Shown here: in pieces, positions 12,972 to 25,559 of the stretch
Layout of the letters: every line of letters begins with the position of its first letter
Position numbering within the stretch: the stretch's first letter is position 1
Assembly: GCA_928212115.1 (NCBI GenBank)
Contig: CAKMRJ010004445.1
Location: 4,130,486-4,194,485 of the forward strand
Source of the DNA: Lactuca virosa
Taxonomy: Eukaryota > Streptophyta > Magnoliopsida > Asterales > Asteraceae
DNA: 64,000 nucleotides
Direction: 5' to 3'
The notes under the pieces: generated by a model
What the model saw: the letters and a program-made list of their open reading frames with translations, nothing else
Told to the model about the DNA's origin: nothing
Database searches by the model: none
Program-made: the position numbers and the translations under genes

Positions 12972-13570
12972 CGGGTCAACTGGAAGTTGACTTTGACTTT
13001 GACTTGGACTTGGTCAGGGGTAAAATGGTCATTTTACCCTAAGAATAGATATCAGACTTTGATTAAGTGTTTTGTGGGGATTATAGCCGGAGGATTTCCG
13101 GAGCAGCAGCAGACAGAGATTTCCCGCACAGATTATCAGCAGCTACTCGTTCGAGGTGAGTTACCTTCCAGTAGTTGTGGGTCTACGGCCACAATGCCGG
13201 CCCACCAGTAGGAATTGTATGTTAGATGATCGTCTTTGTGATATCATCTAGGTTTGTTACTACCTGATATGTTATATGCTAGCATGATATGTATATGTGA
13301 CAGTAGTAGAGTCCGGTTGTTAGGACCGGAGGGTAGGTCAGACACCCCAGATATGTCTGACAGTATGTGATGATATGATTATATGCTGACATGATATGTT
13401 ATATGTGATAGTGGTAGTAGGGAGGGAATAGTCCCCAAGTTCGGTTGTTAGGACCGAAGGGTAGGTCGGACACCCCAGAAACGTCTGACAGTATGCTTAC
13501 GTTATGATATATGTGATAGTAGCAGTAGGGGGTGGAATAGTCCCCGAGGTTCGGTTGATAGGACCGAAGG

Positions 13571-13696
13571 GTAGGTCAGCACCCCAGAATGGCTTGACAT
13601 GGGTAGGTCAGCACCCCAGAATGGCTTGACACGGGTAGGTCGGCACCCCAGAATGGCCGTACTGGGTAGGTCGGGCACCCCAGAATTGCCTGGCAG
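13571..13696. repeat. 32-bp tandem repeat in the solo LTR
   Basis: Units starting GTAGGTC(A/G)GCACCCC lie at 13571, 13603, 13635 and 13666, a period of 32, 32 and 31 bp. Looser relatives ('gtaggtcagacacccc', 'gtaggtcggacacccc') precede them at about 13334 and 13462. The same block lies in LTR G at about 33374-33610. Confidence 0.8.
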
Positions 13697-15738
13697 TATG
13701 AATGCGATATGTCTGTATGGTATGTGGTATGATGGGGGAACTCACTAAGCTTTGTGCTTACAGTTTTAGTTTTGGTTTCAGGTACCTCTTCGTCTAAGGG
13801 GAAGGAGTCGGCAGTGTAGCAGCGCATCACACACACACATGATTTCCGCGTGGAGTTTTCTGGGATTGTACTCTGATTGATTTTACTTTGACATTATGAT
13901 TTCAGACACATTGTTATAGTTTTGTTTGCAAATGATATGGCATGGGAAATGTTTTGGTAAACTATGTTGAGACTTACTTAATTTAAAAAAAAAAATTTGG
14001 GCTTGGAAATTGGGATGTTACATTACCCCTGCCCCAATATGATCCAAAACTAAGGCCCAAACCCAAAACAAAAGCCCATCATTATAATGTCCATAAAACC
14101 ATCAATGGCCCAATTTTCCAAATTAGGCCCGAATCTTTCTAATGGACCTTATACTAAAGCCCAACACTAGGTAGGCTTTCCAAGCCCACTAGTGGCCCAC
14201 TAATGGCCCAATTTGCTCAATTGGACCCAATCCCTCTAATGGGCCTTACCCTAAGCCCAAACATATCATTGGCCCAATACATCTGACTTCTGATGGTACA
14301 CTAAGGCCCAAAGGCCCAAAGTCCACTGCATGGCCCAAACCGAGGCCCAAAACACAATAAGCCCATAACTGATGAGTACGCTGGGCGTACTCCTATGTAT
14401 GCTAAGCGTACAGGCCAAATGATGCTTGCGCTGGGCGTACCTGCACGTACGCTCAGCGTAATCCCCCTGTTAAGTAATTTTCCCATTAAGTGCTTAATAC
14501 TCTACTCCAGAAGCTACAAACACAGATCCAAGTCCTTTTCAACGTCTTAAACCATAAAGTTGCTTACTTGACGGCTTTGCATGGCCCACATAAGCTCAAA
14601 CTCCAAAAATGATAATCTACTTCCAAGGAAATGGTCTTAAATCATGCATGAGCCCATTAAGACTTCCAAGATGGCAACTTTCTGCCTTAGGGACTCATTT
14701 AACACTGAGAGTGGCAACTCAAAGCCTAAGAATCGGATTTCAACCATAAAGTTCCATCCTTGGGACCAAAATGAACTAAAACTCACAATGGTAGATCTAC
14801 ATGAAAGATTTGACAAGGTTGATACTTTATACCTCCAAAAGCTTGCAAAGTTGATGAAGGTTCTGGATCTAGAAGCTTGACTCCAACCATAGCTTGATCA
14901 CCAAGTTCCTTCTTCTTCAAGGTCCAAACATAACAAGTCATAACCCAACTAGATCCACATGAGAAAGCCACCAAGATCCAAACTTTATACTTTCTGGAGT
15001 TAGATCAATATGATTAGGGCTTGGATCCACAAGCTTCAAGCCAAGCAATGCTTCCTCAAGGAACTCCTTCTTCCACAATTAGCACCAAAAACCCACTAAA
15101 TCACCAAAAGCTCAAGAATCACTCAAATGGAGGCTAAGGGTCGATTTCTAGGGTTTAGAGGGATGGAGGCTAAATATATTAGAGTTAGGTTATGAGATAA
15201 GGAACTTAAATAGGGTCCAAGACCCTAAAATAGGGTTCTGATCTGACTGGAGTACGCCCAGCATACATATGGTACGCCCAGCATACTCCTGGGAACCTTT
15301 GCGACCATCCTGGTCAGTACGCCCAGCGTACTACCTTCTTTACTAGTACGCCCCGCGTACACTTTGTGTACGCCTCGTGTACTCGGCTAAGCCTGAAAAC
15401 CACGAAACTTCCGAAGGCCATAACTTCTTCGTTACAAGCCCGATTTCGACGATCCTTATATCCACGGAAAGGTGACGAGAAGCTCTACACATCTATCAAC
15501 TCATATATTCCTTTAGAGCTTCCTTACAAAAATCCATTTTCCACAAAAGCCCGAACTGACACTTTACCGAAATACCCCTAAGCTCCAAAACACAAACCGA
15601 ACACCTGAATCACTCCTAATACATCACCCGCACCCAAATGGGCCTAGATCTTACCTTCTCTAGAGCCATACTCCTTATGATGACCAAAGTTCAGCCCACA
15701 GCCACAGACTAGAAGTCAATTCGGAACAGAGCGTTACA

Positions 15739-17810
15739 AAATTTGTAAAAAAAATTGAAAATCTGGGCCAAAAGTGTAATTTTTTGAAAGTTGGATGACT
15801 TGTTGGCCGGGTAAAATGGTTAAATTAAATACGATTACCAGTTTTTGGGACTTAATTCAATAAAAAAAAAGATATAATGACTAAATCGATTATGAAGCCA
15901 ATATGTAAGGACTTTTTTGCAGTTTACAAACCACATGATTTTGATGAATCAAAACTTTGTAGGTAATCACCATCTCCGCTCCTCACATATGAACCCTACC
16001 TCAATTTTTACCTAAAAGGGGGTACCCCTGTTTTTTTTTCATTCTATTCATTACCGATTTTGCCCTTGTTGATTATCACGATTAATAGAAAATTGAACTA
16101 TCAGTTTCCTTCCAAATCAGAAAGAAATTGTCAACCAACTTTTTCCAAAATCACCGCATGTATAAATTTGGACTGAATCGATTATATATTTACCTTCTTT
16201 GTTGTTTTTGATCGATTTCAAATACACTTGTCCAGTCACATACCATTGCCTCTCTTATCTGGTACGTATTACATCAATCTTCATTGTTTGGTTGTCCGAT
16301 TATATATCAGTTAATGTCTTTCCATAGTTGTGTGAAGTTGAACTCTGATTGTTTCTAACGTGTAACCAAAACCTGATTGGCTTTACCTTGTTTTGTTGTT
16401 AGAGAAGTTTATCAATAATTGTAAGAACTGATATAAGATCTTAAATAATCCATCATATTGGATTTTTTATTTAGCTTTGTTTGTCTATATTCGGTACCAG
16501 TTACATTGTAATTCTATGTGATCAACAAATAGTTTATTAATTTCATCTATCTGTATTTTTACATGAACATGAAGTGTTCGATTATATGCCTAAATGAAAT
16601 CTGATTTCGAATTGACTGCAACTTATTTAATTCCATGAGCATTTGGCTTTTGATGTTAAAACCTTTTATTTTTCAACGATAAAATTGATATAAGTTTCAT
16701 GCTTATCTGACAGAAAAGTTGCTAGTTATATCATGTTTGATTTTCAAATTTTAAGAAAGCATGTGTGATATTTTCAAGTTTCTAAAAGTGATTGGATATG
16801 TTTAACATGGGATTTTCAAGTTTCTAACAACTCAATGGTTTTTTATTTTATATATGTATTACTTTTGACGATCTTACCAATTACTACTGATTATTACATG
16901 TATTTAAAACTATTCTATCAGGATATTTACAAAATCATCGTGACAAAATACTTACAAAATCAATCTGACAAAATATTTATAGAACCATTCTGCCAGAATA
17001 TTCACTGAATACAATGCTCCAAATCATTATTTAAGACTTGTGCTTTTAGTACGTTTTCATTAAAAATTTACCCGGTCCATCATTACTTTTTGTAGGATTT
17101 TTTAGTGATGTATTGATGTTAAGTTTCAGATTCCAACAAGATTTATTGCAAGAATGAATTGTTTTACATTGAGTGTGGAATAGAGATAAATAATGGTTGT
17201 GGATCTACAAAAAAGAAAGCATTGTTTATAATCATATTCTTTTATTCTTCAAATGATGATGCAAGAATGTTGTCATTCTTCAAGAATATCTTATACTTCT
17301 TCCATTCTTATAGAATCTCTATTAATTTGTTTCAAAAATGTTAAATATTCTTAAAGAATAAATCGAGATATGTAACATTGTTTAAATAAATTTAATTTAA
17401 GAAGAATCAAATTATGTAATGCTCATATTCTCATACATGCTATGTGTTTTGTGAAATTTTACCGGTCATTATTATGAAAATGTCATTTTTTCATGTTGTA
17501 ATTAATTTGAAACACAAAATAAGAATCATAATTGATTAAAAAAAATTCACAAATTCTCAGTTATTTTCATAGCATATGTATTTTTATAGAAGGATATATG
17601 TATTTTAATAGAATATGTATTTTTACAGATACACTCACTGAAAACCTTTGTAGCACATCCGCTTGCATCTCTAGTAATGTCATCTTGGGCTTTATGATTA
17701 CATCTTTCAGGTAGTGTTTAGCTAACCAATTGCTTGTCACTAGGGAACCAAAGTGATAATTCTTAGCACACGGATGAATTTCATTACATAATTTAATCTA
17801 GAATGTCATT
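15739..17810. other. AT-rich intergenic DNA, no gene recognised
   Basis: Only short ORFs are present, with no recognisable protein. No transposon ends or RNA gene were identified. Some pyrimidine-rich and TATA-like stretches around 16150-16260 could belong to a promoter or untranslated exon, but nothing supports a call. Confidence 0.4.
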
Positions 17811-18359
17811 TCATTGTACTTCCAATCCAGTTGCAACCCTAAACGGAGACACTACATTTTTTTTATTGTCACTTTTTCCACTACCACACTTAGCTATAAC
17901 CATCACTCTATCACTTTTTTCAAAATCAAGCTGGTATCCTCCATGGATTGCATAGTTTGTTAAAGCAAACCTGAGTTGAGCAGGGGATTCATAACAGTCT
18001 CCTAATTGGGGCCTCATCTCTTTCCAGTCAACATTGGGATCATGCACCGTATACTCGATGCCAACATTTTCATCGTCCTCATCTAAGTGGACATGTTCAT
18101 GTTGTTGGCCACCAGGATTGTCTTCATTAGCTACCATTCCATCAATACTCCTCCTTAATATATTTTCGTCACACAATAAGTTAAGAAAAAGATCATCACA
18201 TAGTTTTGAGGGGGATTTGAAAGTTTCTTTAGAAAAATCCAAAAAGCCAAAGTCAAATGCTTCATCATCGAAGTCAGAGTCTTGAAGGAATGTCTTCTCA
18301 GGGACCTTAGGCCTTTTAGGCTTCTTAGTTCCAGAAGTAGAAGCCATCTGTTTCATCAA
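17811..18359 (-). pseudogene. MuDR/MULE transposase N-terminal fragment
   Basis: This is a 182-residue frame. A lysine-rich start is followed by an acidic stretch (LDEDDENVG), then VHDPNVDWKEMRPQLGD, Y.SPAQLRFALTNYAIHGGY and a DFEKSDRVMVIAKCG segment. That order resembles the N-terminal DNA-binding region of plant MuDR-like transposases, which is usually followed by a zinc-binding C and a several-hundred-residue DDE catalytic domain. Here the frame stops soon after VSPFRV and no catalytic domain follows, so it is a truncated relic. It could alternatively be a host gene derived from a transposase, but the missing rest argues against that. Terminal inverted repeats were not found. Confidence 0.6.
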
Positions 18360-18361
18360 AA

Positions 18362-18394
<33 letters not shown>
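18360..18394. repeat. Poly(A) run
   Basis: An A-run of over 30 bases interrupted only near its left end lies just upstream of the MULE-like start codon. It may be a mononucleotide tract or the trace of a retroposed tail. Confidence 0.8.
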
Positions 18395-18398
<4 letters not shown>

Positions 18399-20290
18399 GT
18401 TAGGTCAAACTTCGAACTCCATAAGCGAAGATAACCACCCTCAGAAGCATCAATTTCTTGTTTCCATACACGTACCTTTCTACTTCACCTTACTTCACCA
18501 ACGATTTTGGAGCTTCAAAATACAAATTTGGGGACCGTGAAACCCTTCTCAGCGTCAAACCCTTCTCGAATGCATGAAACCCTTTATCAGTGACGGTTCG
18601 TGAAAGGTGATGGTTAGGGAATAGGTTAGTGGTGACCGGATAGTACAGGTCACCTGCTCGTCACCAGGTATTAGCTCTCAAGTGATAATTTCACGAAAAT
18701 ATCGTGTCCACAGTCAACGAAAAATTAAAATCATTTTCCAATTTAGTGCCAAAAACATGGGACTTTAGTTTCTAGCATGTACAAGCAATGGAGGGACATA
18801 AGTTTTCAAGTACTATGAACAAAAAGATAAGACACTTCTACTTTATATCTTGAAGCTAACATCTTTTGCATTTATCCCACTTCGGTTGAAAAATGTGATA
18901 ATGGATGAGATAAGCTCAGCTTCTTCCTGTAGGATATACACACAAATGGTTGAACTTATTAATACCGAACATTAGATGATGGATAATAGCATCCAACCAT
19001 ACTATCCAAAAAGAGAACATAGGAAGAACACAAATTTAAGAAAGACATGGTACAAGACAGTCGTAAAAAAGAAAAAGCCAAGGAAACAAACAATAATGTC
19101 ATGTTTAGTTTGCCTTTGTGACCAAATGGGAATTCAAGAATCCGACCCAAACTTTGATGCCTTGTTTGATTTCCAAAGTTTGAATATATAATTTTGGACA
19201 AAAGTAACCTTCACCTTCACCATTTAAAACGGTTTTGCAATCTTGAATAGATCCACAAAGAGGTACAAGGGTGACTGAAATGCAAGTTTGTTTCCAATAA
19301 TGATGATGACAAAAAGGTTGAATCAAAACTACAAGCACGTTTTTTTTTTGGTTTAATAGAATGACTACAAGATGATGTTAAGGAAATAAGTGAATGTAAC
19401 GGATTAAAGTGTAAAAATTATTGTAACTACTTGAAAATGGTATTTCTCGCTAAATAGCAGAAATAGTAACCTTGTAGGAAGATGATTACACTGATAATGT
19501 GGTTATGATGTAATAGAATCTAATCTCCTGAAACCAGTACCTGATCCACCACATTCCCATCTTAATCATGCCTCCCTAAAACTATCATATTATGGACCTT
19601 TTCTCTTCATCTGATGAGACCTACCACAAAGAAAATTTAATGTTGTTTAATTTGGTAATCTTATAAAAAATAAACATAAAGACTCATCTTCCTGAAGTGA
19701 TCAATAATAGGTTTAAAGTTTGTTGGTTATTTGTCATCAAAGCATCAATACAAGTTATATTTCCATTTCTTGCTTTTAAGCATATCCTTTAATGTAGATT
19801 TTAGGTTGCAAAATTAAATATAAATCAATGATGAACAATCAAGGTCATCGTAATAAGATATATTAGCTTAACGATTAAAAAAATAGGTTGAAAAGCATAC
19901 CAATGAGAAGTCCAGAAATACCTATACCTTCTATGGAAGCAAGCTCTATAAGTCTATCCCGCATGTAAAAAGGAACTGCAGTTAACAATCTTTATCTACA
20001 GTAGAGGCACAATGTTGTATAGAAGTATAATGTTAGAGATGTAATGCCCTTATATGCGTGCATATATGTTCAAACTACAAAATATAATAACTTCAAGTTT
20101 CATACAACTATGTAAGTTACCCATGAATTTGATGAACTATGGAGGCATGATGGAGGCATAATAATTAATACTTAACCACATTTTGGTTTTCATTAGTGAT
20201 GCAAATCCACATTTGTGAGATAATTAAGGCGTAGCCAGTAGCCACATACAAAAACAAAATTAATGCATTATTCATTATTGATTCTACTAG
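18395..20290. other. Intergenic DNA, no gene recognised
   Basis: Several short ORFs on both strands (for example around 18960-19340) overlap each other and match nothing I recognise. The part nearest 20290 is presumably the 3' flank of the oxidase gene. Confidence 0.4.
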
Positions 20291-21871
20291 CTAAGTCCCT
20301 CTCGACAATCTCGGAATGCTCTGTTCATGGATGAAGAAGTAATCAGGGTCGAAATCGGCCTTGATTGCCACCAGCCTCTCGAAGTTATCTTTGAAGTACA
20401 TCTTTCCCCAAGAAAGTCTCTTATCATCTATATCGTAAATGAATTCATGTTTATCATTCCTTCCAAGATCGAGATCTCTGAAGTTTGCATAGGCTTCTCT
20501 TGGAGAATTCGAAACATATTGGGTCATGCATTCATAGAGCTTCCGAAGCACACCAACATGCTTCTCCTCCATTACAGGATCCATCCATGATGCTACATAC
20601 TGAATCTTGAAAAGTACCCCTTTTCTGTGAGGAAACGGGGTCGATGACTCTAAAATCGAGTTCATCATTCCTCCATATGGATTCCATATCATCAATGGAC
20701 TTCCTTCTTCCATCATTATCTTCCAGATATCATCTAACCCTGATTCCGGAATTACTTGTCTCACAAAATCTGATTTTGCTTTAAAATAGTTCAAGAAAGA
20801 TGGTTTTCCTTCAAGGAGGACAGAAGGTGGCACGTTTCTTGGGTACCCAGCGAAGAACATTACAGACTCTATCCAACTCATTTCAATACAATCCTCTTTC
20901 TGTAGACCCAGCTCGGGAAAACTCACGTTCATGATCTGCATGAGTCTATCTATTCCACCAAGAAATAATGCTTGGTAAGTTGTACTTACTGTTTTATTAG
21001 TTGTACCCGATACATTCGATCCAGCCAAAGTGACTTTGATAAAGAGATCTTCGTTAAAAACCGAACCCACTTCTTGCCATTTGTAAAGAATCTTGGTGGC
21101 GTCTTGTTCTAATGTTTTGGTAACAGCGAACACAGTCACAGTTTCAGGGACATTGACGAGTTCGAGTTTCCACGAAACAATGATTCCAAAACTACCCCCG
21201 CCACCACCACGTATAGCCCAATAAACATCCTCCCCCATCAATTTCCGATCAAGAATATCCCCATTTGCGTTTATGATTCTTGCATCTAACACATTATCCG
21301 CTGCAAGCCCATATTTCCTCATCATCGTTCCATACCCACCTCCGGTGATATGTCCACCGACACCCAAACTCGTGCAAATCCCAGCTGGAAATCCTAGGGT
21401 TTTGCTTTTCTCCGCCACTCGATAGTTAAGCTCGCCAATGGTGGCTCCGGCTTCCACCCAAACAGAATTTTCAGTGGTATCGACGTTAATACCACGCATC
21501 TTTGACAAGTCAATTACGACAAAACTAGAATTCATAACTGATGTGTAGGACAACCCTTCGTAATCATGCCCTCCACTTCTTACCCGAACTTGAATCCCGA
21601 GCTTTCTGGCACAAATAACTGCGGTTTGGATCTGGGTTTCATTCAACGGAGTGAAAATAGCTTCGGGTTTGGGAGTTGATGGGGTTGTGAAGCGAAGATT
21701 TATGGCTCTGGAGGTGAGAAGTGGGGTGAAGTCGGCGTAGTCAGGGGTGAGGAAAGTGTTAGGGACTAGGATGTCGGAAAGACATTGCAAAAAGGTTTCT
21801 TCGATTTGATGTGAATATGAAAATGAAGCAAGTGATAGTAGTAGGAAAAGAACAAATCTTGAAGAAGCCAT
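20291..21871 (-). CDS. Berberine-bridge-enzyme-like FAD oxidoreductase
   Basis: This single-exon gene encodes 526 residues, a normal length for the plant BBE-like family of secreted flavoprotein oxidases (substrates in the family include carbohydrates, monolignols and alkaloids). An N-terminal signal peptide (MASSRFVLFLLLSLASFSYS) is followed by an FAD_binding_4 domain and a C-terminal BBE domain ending FFIHEQSIPRL. Both residues for bicovalent FAD are present: His102 in RSGGHDYEG and Cys166 in FPAGICTSLGVGGH. Glycine-rich GGGYG and RGGGGGSFG motifs follow. The frame opens at 21907, but a TATA box lies exactly there, so the ATG at 21871 is the better start. No stop or frameshift is seen, so it looks functional. 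Substrate is unknown; lettuce is known to have a carbohydrate oxidase of this family, but I cannot say this is it. Confidence 0.93.
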   Translation of the reverse strand: MASSRFVLFLLLSLASFSYSHQIEETFLQCLSDILVPNTFLTPDYADFTPLLTSRAINLRFTTPSTPKPEAIFTPLNETQIQTAVICARKLGIQVRVRSGGHDYEGLSYTSVMNSSFVVIDLSKMRGINVDTTENSVWVEAGATIGELNYRVAEKSKTLGFPAGICTSLGVGGHITGGGYGTMMRKYGLAADNVLDARIINANGDILDRKLMGEDVYWAIRGGGGGSFGIIVSWKLELVNVPETVTVFAVTKTLEQDATKILYKWQEVGSVFNEDLFIKVTLAGSNVSGTTNKTVSTTYQALFLGGIDRLMQIMNVSFPELGLQKEDCIEMSWIESVMFFAGYPRNVPPSVLLEGKPSFLNYFKAKSDFVRQVIPESGLDDIWKIMMEEGSPLMIWNPYGGMMNSILESSTPFPHRKGVLFKIQYVASWMDPVMEEKHVGVLRKLYECMTQYVSNSPREAYANFRDLDLGRNDKHEFIYDIDDKRLSWGKMYFKDNFERLVAIKADFDPDYFFIHEQSIPRLSRGT

Positions 21872-21904
21872 GTTTTTTTTCTGCATGAGATGGAGGGTCA
21901 AATA

Positions 21905-21914
21905 CAATTTTATA
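21905..21914 (-). promoter_or_regulatory. Putative TATA box of the BBE-like gene
   Basis: The minus strand reads TATAAAATTG about 35-45 bp upstream of the ATG at 21871. This suits a short 5' UTR and excludes the upstream in-frame ATG at 21907. Confidence 0.55.
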
Positions 21915-22145
21915 TTGACGAAGGTTTGACCAAATAAAGGTAAAATTAATTTGGGCAGTTTTCTCTTTATTCATTAAGGTGGTGTCATTGAATTTTGCAA
22001 TTTAATAACATCTTAATAAGTTCTTTACTTCTTTAAGTGACATTTAACAAAAAATCGAGTTCTTGAAGATTTTAATAGACTTCTTTTGAAACGTTTCGAG
22101 AAGAACATCAGAACATGGAAATGAAAGAAACAAAATTTAATAAAT

Positions 22146-22530
22146 AGAGTAAATTACAAGAATGGTCCCTATGGTTCAGGGTAATTTGTGTGTTTGGTAT
22201 CTAACTATTTTTTTAACTGGGAAGGTCCCTGTTTGTTTTTGTTACGCGTTTGGATTCTGTCTTACCTAAAAAGACTACTTTGCCCTTGATTTTTTAATTT
22301 ATTTAAATAAACACACCCCCTTCGCCTTACCTTACCTACCCCACCATTTTTTCTATTTAAATAATAGTATTTTTATGTAAGACATGGACCAAACGCATAA
22401 CAAAAACAAAGAGTATGGACCAAACACGTAACAAAAACAAACAGTAAGACCTTCTGAGTTAAAAAAATTAGTTAGGGACCAAACATGCCAATTATTCCAA
22501 TCCATAGGCACCATTCAGGTAATTTACTCT
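22146..22530. mobile_element. Non-autonomous DNA transposon (MITE), 385 bp
   Basis: The ends are inverted repeats of about 30 bp (AGAGTAAATTAC at the left, GTAATTTACTCT at the right, continuing with mismatches through 'GGTCCCTATGG' and its partner). AATAAAT flanks both sides (22139-22145 and 22531-22537), a 7-bp direct duplication. There is no ORF. The superfamily is not clear from the duplication length. Confidence 0.75.
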
Positions 22531-22537
22531 AATAAAT

Positions 22538-23201
22538 AAGATGTTACATGTAGTAGAAGTTGGAACTTAACATTCAAATTTTACTATAACAGAAACAGTA
22601 GTCGAGACTCAAGAATAATCATTTATATCTCTTTTTATTTTTCTTTTCAAAAGCTAATGACAAGAAAATCTTTTGACCTTTGATTATATTTTGGAAAAAG
22701 TTGGAATTTTATCCATTAACATTCATCTCAATAGCAGTCAAACACGCCAAATGTTACAAGGGTTCGAAAATAAGGTGTTTTGATAAACAAAAAATCTCAA
22801 TATCTCTAAGATCATGTAAATTCACTTTCCCCTATTGATATTCCTCCTCTATGCCTAAGCTTCAAAAAATTCAATGTAGGATACTCCTTTAGTTTACATT
22901 TTATATTTTAGGCACAAAACAGAAAGCACATTAGTAGAGAGTATATGGTTGTTTAAAAACCTGAAAAAGTTTTAAAATTGGGGAAATATGAGTATAATAT
23001 TTTTTTTGCCCAATGGATTAACATGAGACAAAAATACACTATTCGGCATTAACAAGATGACTAATTGTGAATAATAACAAGCATGTTTCAAAAATCTTAA
23101 TTTAGGAGTTTTGGGCTAATTCTACAAACCTACACATTAGTTCTTTTTTTTTTCTTTGATTTTGACTTGTTAGAAAACAACAACATAATGAATTGTCCAT
23201 C
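22538..23201. other. AT-rich spacer between BBE-like gene and OEP21
   Basis: No ORF or repeat ends are recognised. The right part should hold the 3' UTR and polyadenylation signals of OEP21. Confidence 0.4.
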
Positions 23202-25471
23202 TCATAGGTGGTATCTCACATTCCATCTTCCATTAATATCAACATTAAATGTCCAATTGTTTTCCCTGAGTTGTACATACGGAATCTGCAACAAAAAGAC
23301 ACATGAGATTACAAACATTACCAATAAAATTAACAAACAAAAAAAATATTATTATTATTAGAGAAAGCAACTAACTACAATATACATGTTGATAAATTAC
23401 AAAATGCCAAATTACATAAAAACCATTGTAGTTCACAACTTTTTCGGTTTTTCAAAAGAATATTTTTCTGACTTGAGACTTCGATTTTTTAATTAAAAAA
23501 AAAACACTACATGAAATTTTGAAATTATAAAAACCATTAGAGTTTCTAATTTGTTTGGTTTATCCACCCAAAGAACCTTTTTATGACTTAACCATAAAAA
23601 CTATGAATTTTTTCAAAAAAAAATAATAATAAACGTTTACTAGAAAAATATTCTTCCAATGAATTTTTTTCAATTCTTAACCGGAAAACCCTTACTGTGG
23701 TTTTTTTATATAAAAAAAACATTGGTTTTATCACTTTATGCATGTTTTCAATAATGGAGGTTTGGATCTAGTAAATATGATTATGATTTATAGGTTATAA
23801 AAATTGCAAGTAATACCAATGCACTTTACTCTCTCTACCAATATGGACAATCTACTTTATTTTTATCCATCATAGCAACCTACTTACATTTTTAACTCAT
23901 AATAGCTATTTACTTATGTTTTTTTATCTAAAACAACGCCACTTTATCCTTTCTTTACAAATAATAGCAATGTATTTATATTTGTTACATATTGCTATTA
24001 TCATTTAAAAACTCCAAGTTTTTATTATTTGCAAGAAATTGTAGATACATTGCAATCTATATGTAAAGAATATAAGTATGTTGCTATTTTAGGTTACATA
24101 TTGCTATTATCTGTTAAAAAGGGAAGTACATTGCTATCATGGGTAAGGAGTAGCTGAAAGAAAACTGATTTTGAAGGTTTAAATAAACTTATGTAACTAT
24201 CCCTATCTTTCATCGCATGATTATATGAATTGTGATTCTTCAAAGTTTCAATAACTACTTTGAAAAGACACATTAATTATGGAAAATACCTTGTCAACGA
24301 TTTCCATGCCAAGTTTGAGTCTTACATCTTGGTCTTTCTGAAAATCTAGAATGTTCCATACCAACTCAAGAGCTCCCTGTGGTGTTGGCTGTTTAAGAGA
24401 TAAGCAAAAAGAAAATAACTTTAGAGATTACACAATTATATTCATACCTTGAACACTAGCTAATTAAGAAAGTAACATTTTTTATTTATGGCAAATGAAT
24501 CTTGATTTGCAGTTTTCAAGTGTGTACTTTATATCATTTCTGTGAAAATGGATCAAACTTGGATTATATTCAATAGTTTATAACCTCTTAAATTGCTTTA
24601 TTAAAAAAATTGGATCATTACTTTGATAAATAGTTTAGATCATGGTATTTGTTATATGCTAGAAACAGTAATGTACTTCCATTGATTTGTTTTTATATCG
24701 AGACAATAAAATTTCCACACACCTGAGTCAACTCTTGGTCAATATTGCAACGCCCTTTAAGAACAAAGTTCACATCACGATTGAATGAAACTGGATATGC
24801 TTTTTTCCCACGCAAGGTGCAATGGAGATTTTCATTTTTATCATAATGCAATCCAGCTCCAAGACTAGCTGAAAGCTATATCAAGTAAGTAGATGTGTTA
24901 AAGATTGTTAATTTTAAGCCTAGCTGCCTAAAAGATTCATAATTTAAGGGTAGAAATTGTAACATACAGTAGGATAGGAATGTCTAACAAGTGCACACAA
25001 GAAAGTTGGAAGCCCAGTTCCTGTATCAAGCTCTCCGCTAAGCTGCAATATTGGAAAATTAGATGTCAACGTAAAGCACAAGTTTTTGAAATCCCTAATT
25101 TGAACCGGAGTTAATCTTCTTATCAAATTAATCAAAATGCGACAGAATCAAGAGCTGATTTCTTTCAGTCACGTCATTGCTACATAGATAAAACCCAAAC
25201 AGAAATCCGGAACTCCTTATGATCAACAAAAACAAAATCAAATAAAGACAGTTCAAAATTGCTGCCAATAACGATAATCAAAAGATATAGTTTGAAACAA
25301 ATGGTGTGAATTTGCGACCTGAAGTAGCGTGTTGGAATCGATTTGGAGCTTCTGCTTAGCGTGGATTTTGAGAGCACTTACATCTCCGGCGTACTTCACC
25401 GTAGGAGGATTCTTGTTTGTGGCGATCCTGAGAGCGCGTGATTCTCCACCGTATCTTAAGGAAGTATCCAT
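23202..25471 (-). CDS. OEP21: Outer envelope pore protein 21 (OEP21), chloroplast
   Basis: Five exons on the minus strand: 25471-25319, 25042-24968, 24875-24723, 24388-24290 and 23285-23202. All introns are GT-AG and phase 0, giving 187 residues. The start MDTSLRYGGES, the middle DVSALKIHAK and ALVRHSYPT, then DFQKDQDVRLKLG and the end IPYVQLRENNWTFN..RWNVRYHL match the OEP21 family. OEP21 is a small beta-barrel, anion-selective channel of the plastid outer envelope that passes phosphorylated metabolites and is regulated by ATP and triose phosphate (family knowledge). Compared with the Arabidopsis protein as I remember it, about 20 extra residues sit after GGES in exon 1; they may come from a local duplication (ESRALRI / DVSALKI). 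Intron 4 (about 1 kb) is AT-rich and repeat-like. No disabling change is seen. Confidence 0.9.
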
Positions 25472-25526
25472 TTCTGCGAGGTGGATTATCAGAAGCTGTT
25501 GGTAAAACTAAAACCCTAGCTATGGC

Positions 25527-25539
25527 GGAGATTCATATA
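25527..25539 (-). promoter_or_regulatory. Putative TATA box of OEP21
   Basis: The minus strand carries a TATATATA run roughly 55-65 bp upstream of the OEP21 ATG, a plausible distance for a short 5' UTR. Confidence 0.45.
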
Positions 25540-25559
25540 TATACTGTACTTCAGGCGTA

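Larger units (their letters stand above)
11738..14022 (+). mobile_element. Solo LTR, gypsy type, with 5-bp target duplication TTACC
   Basis: It begins TGTAGCACC and ends GGGATGTTACA. TTACC stands on both sides (11733-11737 and 14023-14027), a perfect target-site duplication. No primer site, polypurine tract or coding region is present, so recombination between two LTRs has left one. Internal order: palindrome pair 11797/11818, TATA-like CCCTATTTAAAC (about 11899-11910), leader, cluster of palindrome pairs (12454-12971), quasi-palindrome 13019-13038, donor GAG|GTGAG (GT at 13156), 32-bp tandem repeats (13571-13690), acceptors ending at 13763 or 13781. Confidence 0.9.
11358..15738 (-). mobile_element. 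LTR D2 of a gypsy-type element, split by a solo LTR
   Basis: On the minus strand it starts TGTAACGC at 15738. Palindrome words of the GTACGCCCAGCGTAC type occur at 15252, 15272, 15317, 15346 and 15367, then a leader, then a second cluster at 14376, 14397, 14426 and 14447. A dense run of GGCCCA follows (14040-14350), then a perfect 20-bp palindrome (11718-11737), a splice donor (GT at 11588-11587) and a tandem 'catgggctaccccacatggtc' block (11370-11470). The left part is lost beyond element A. Positions 11738-14022 belong to the inserted solo LTR. Confidence 0.65.
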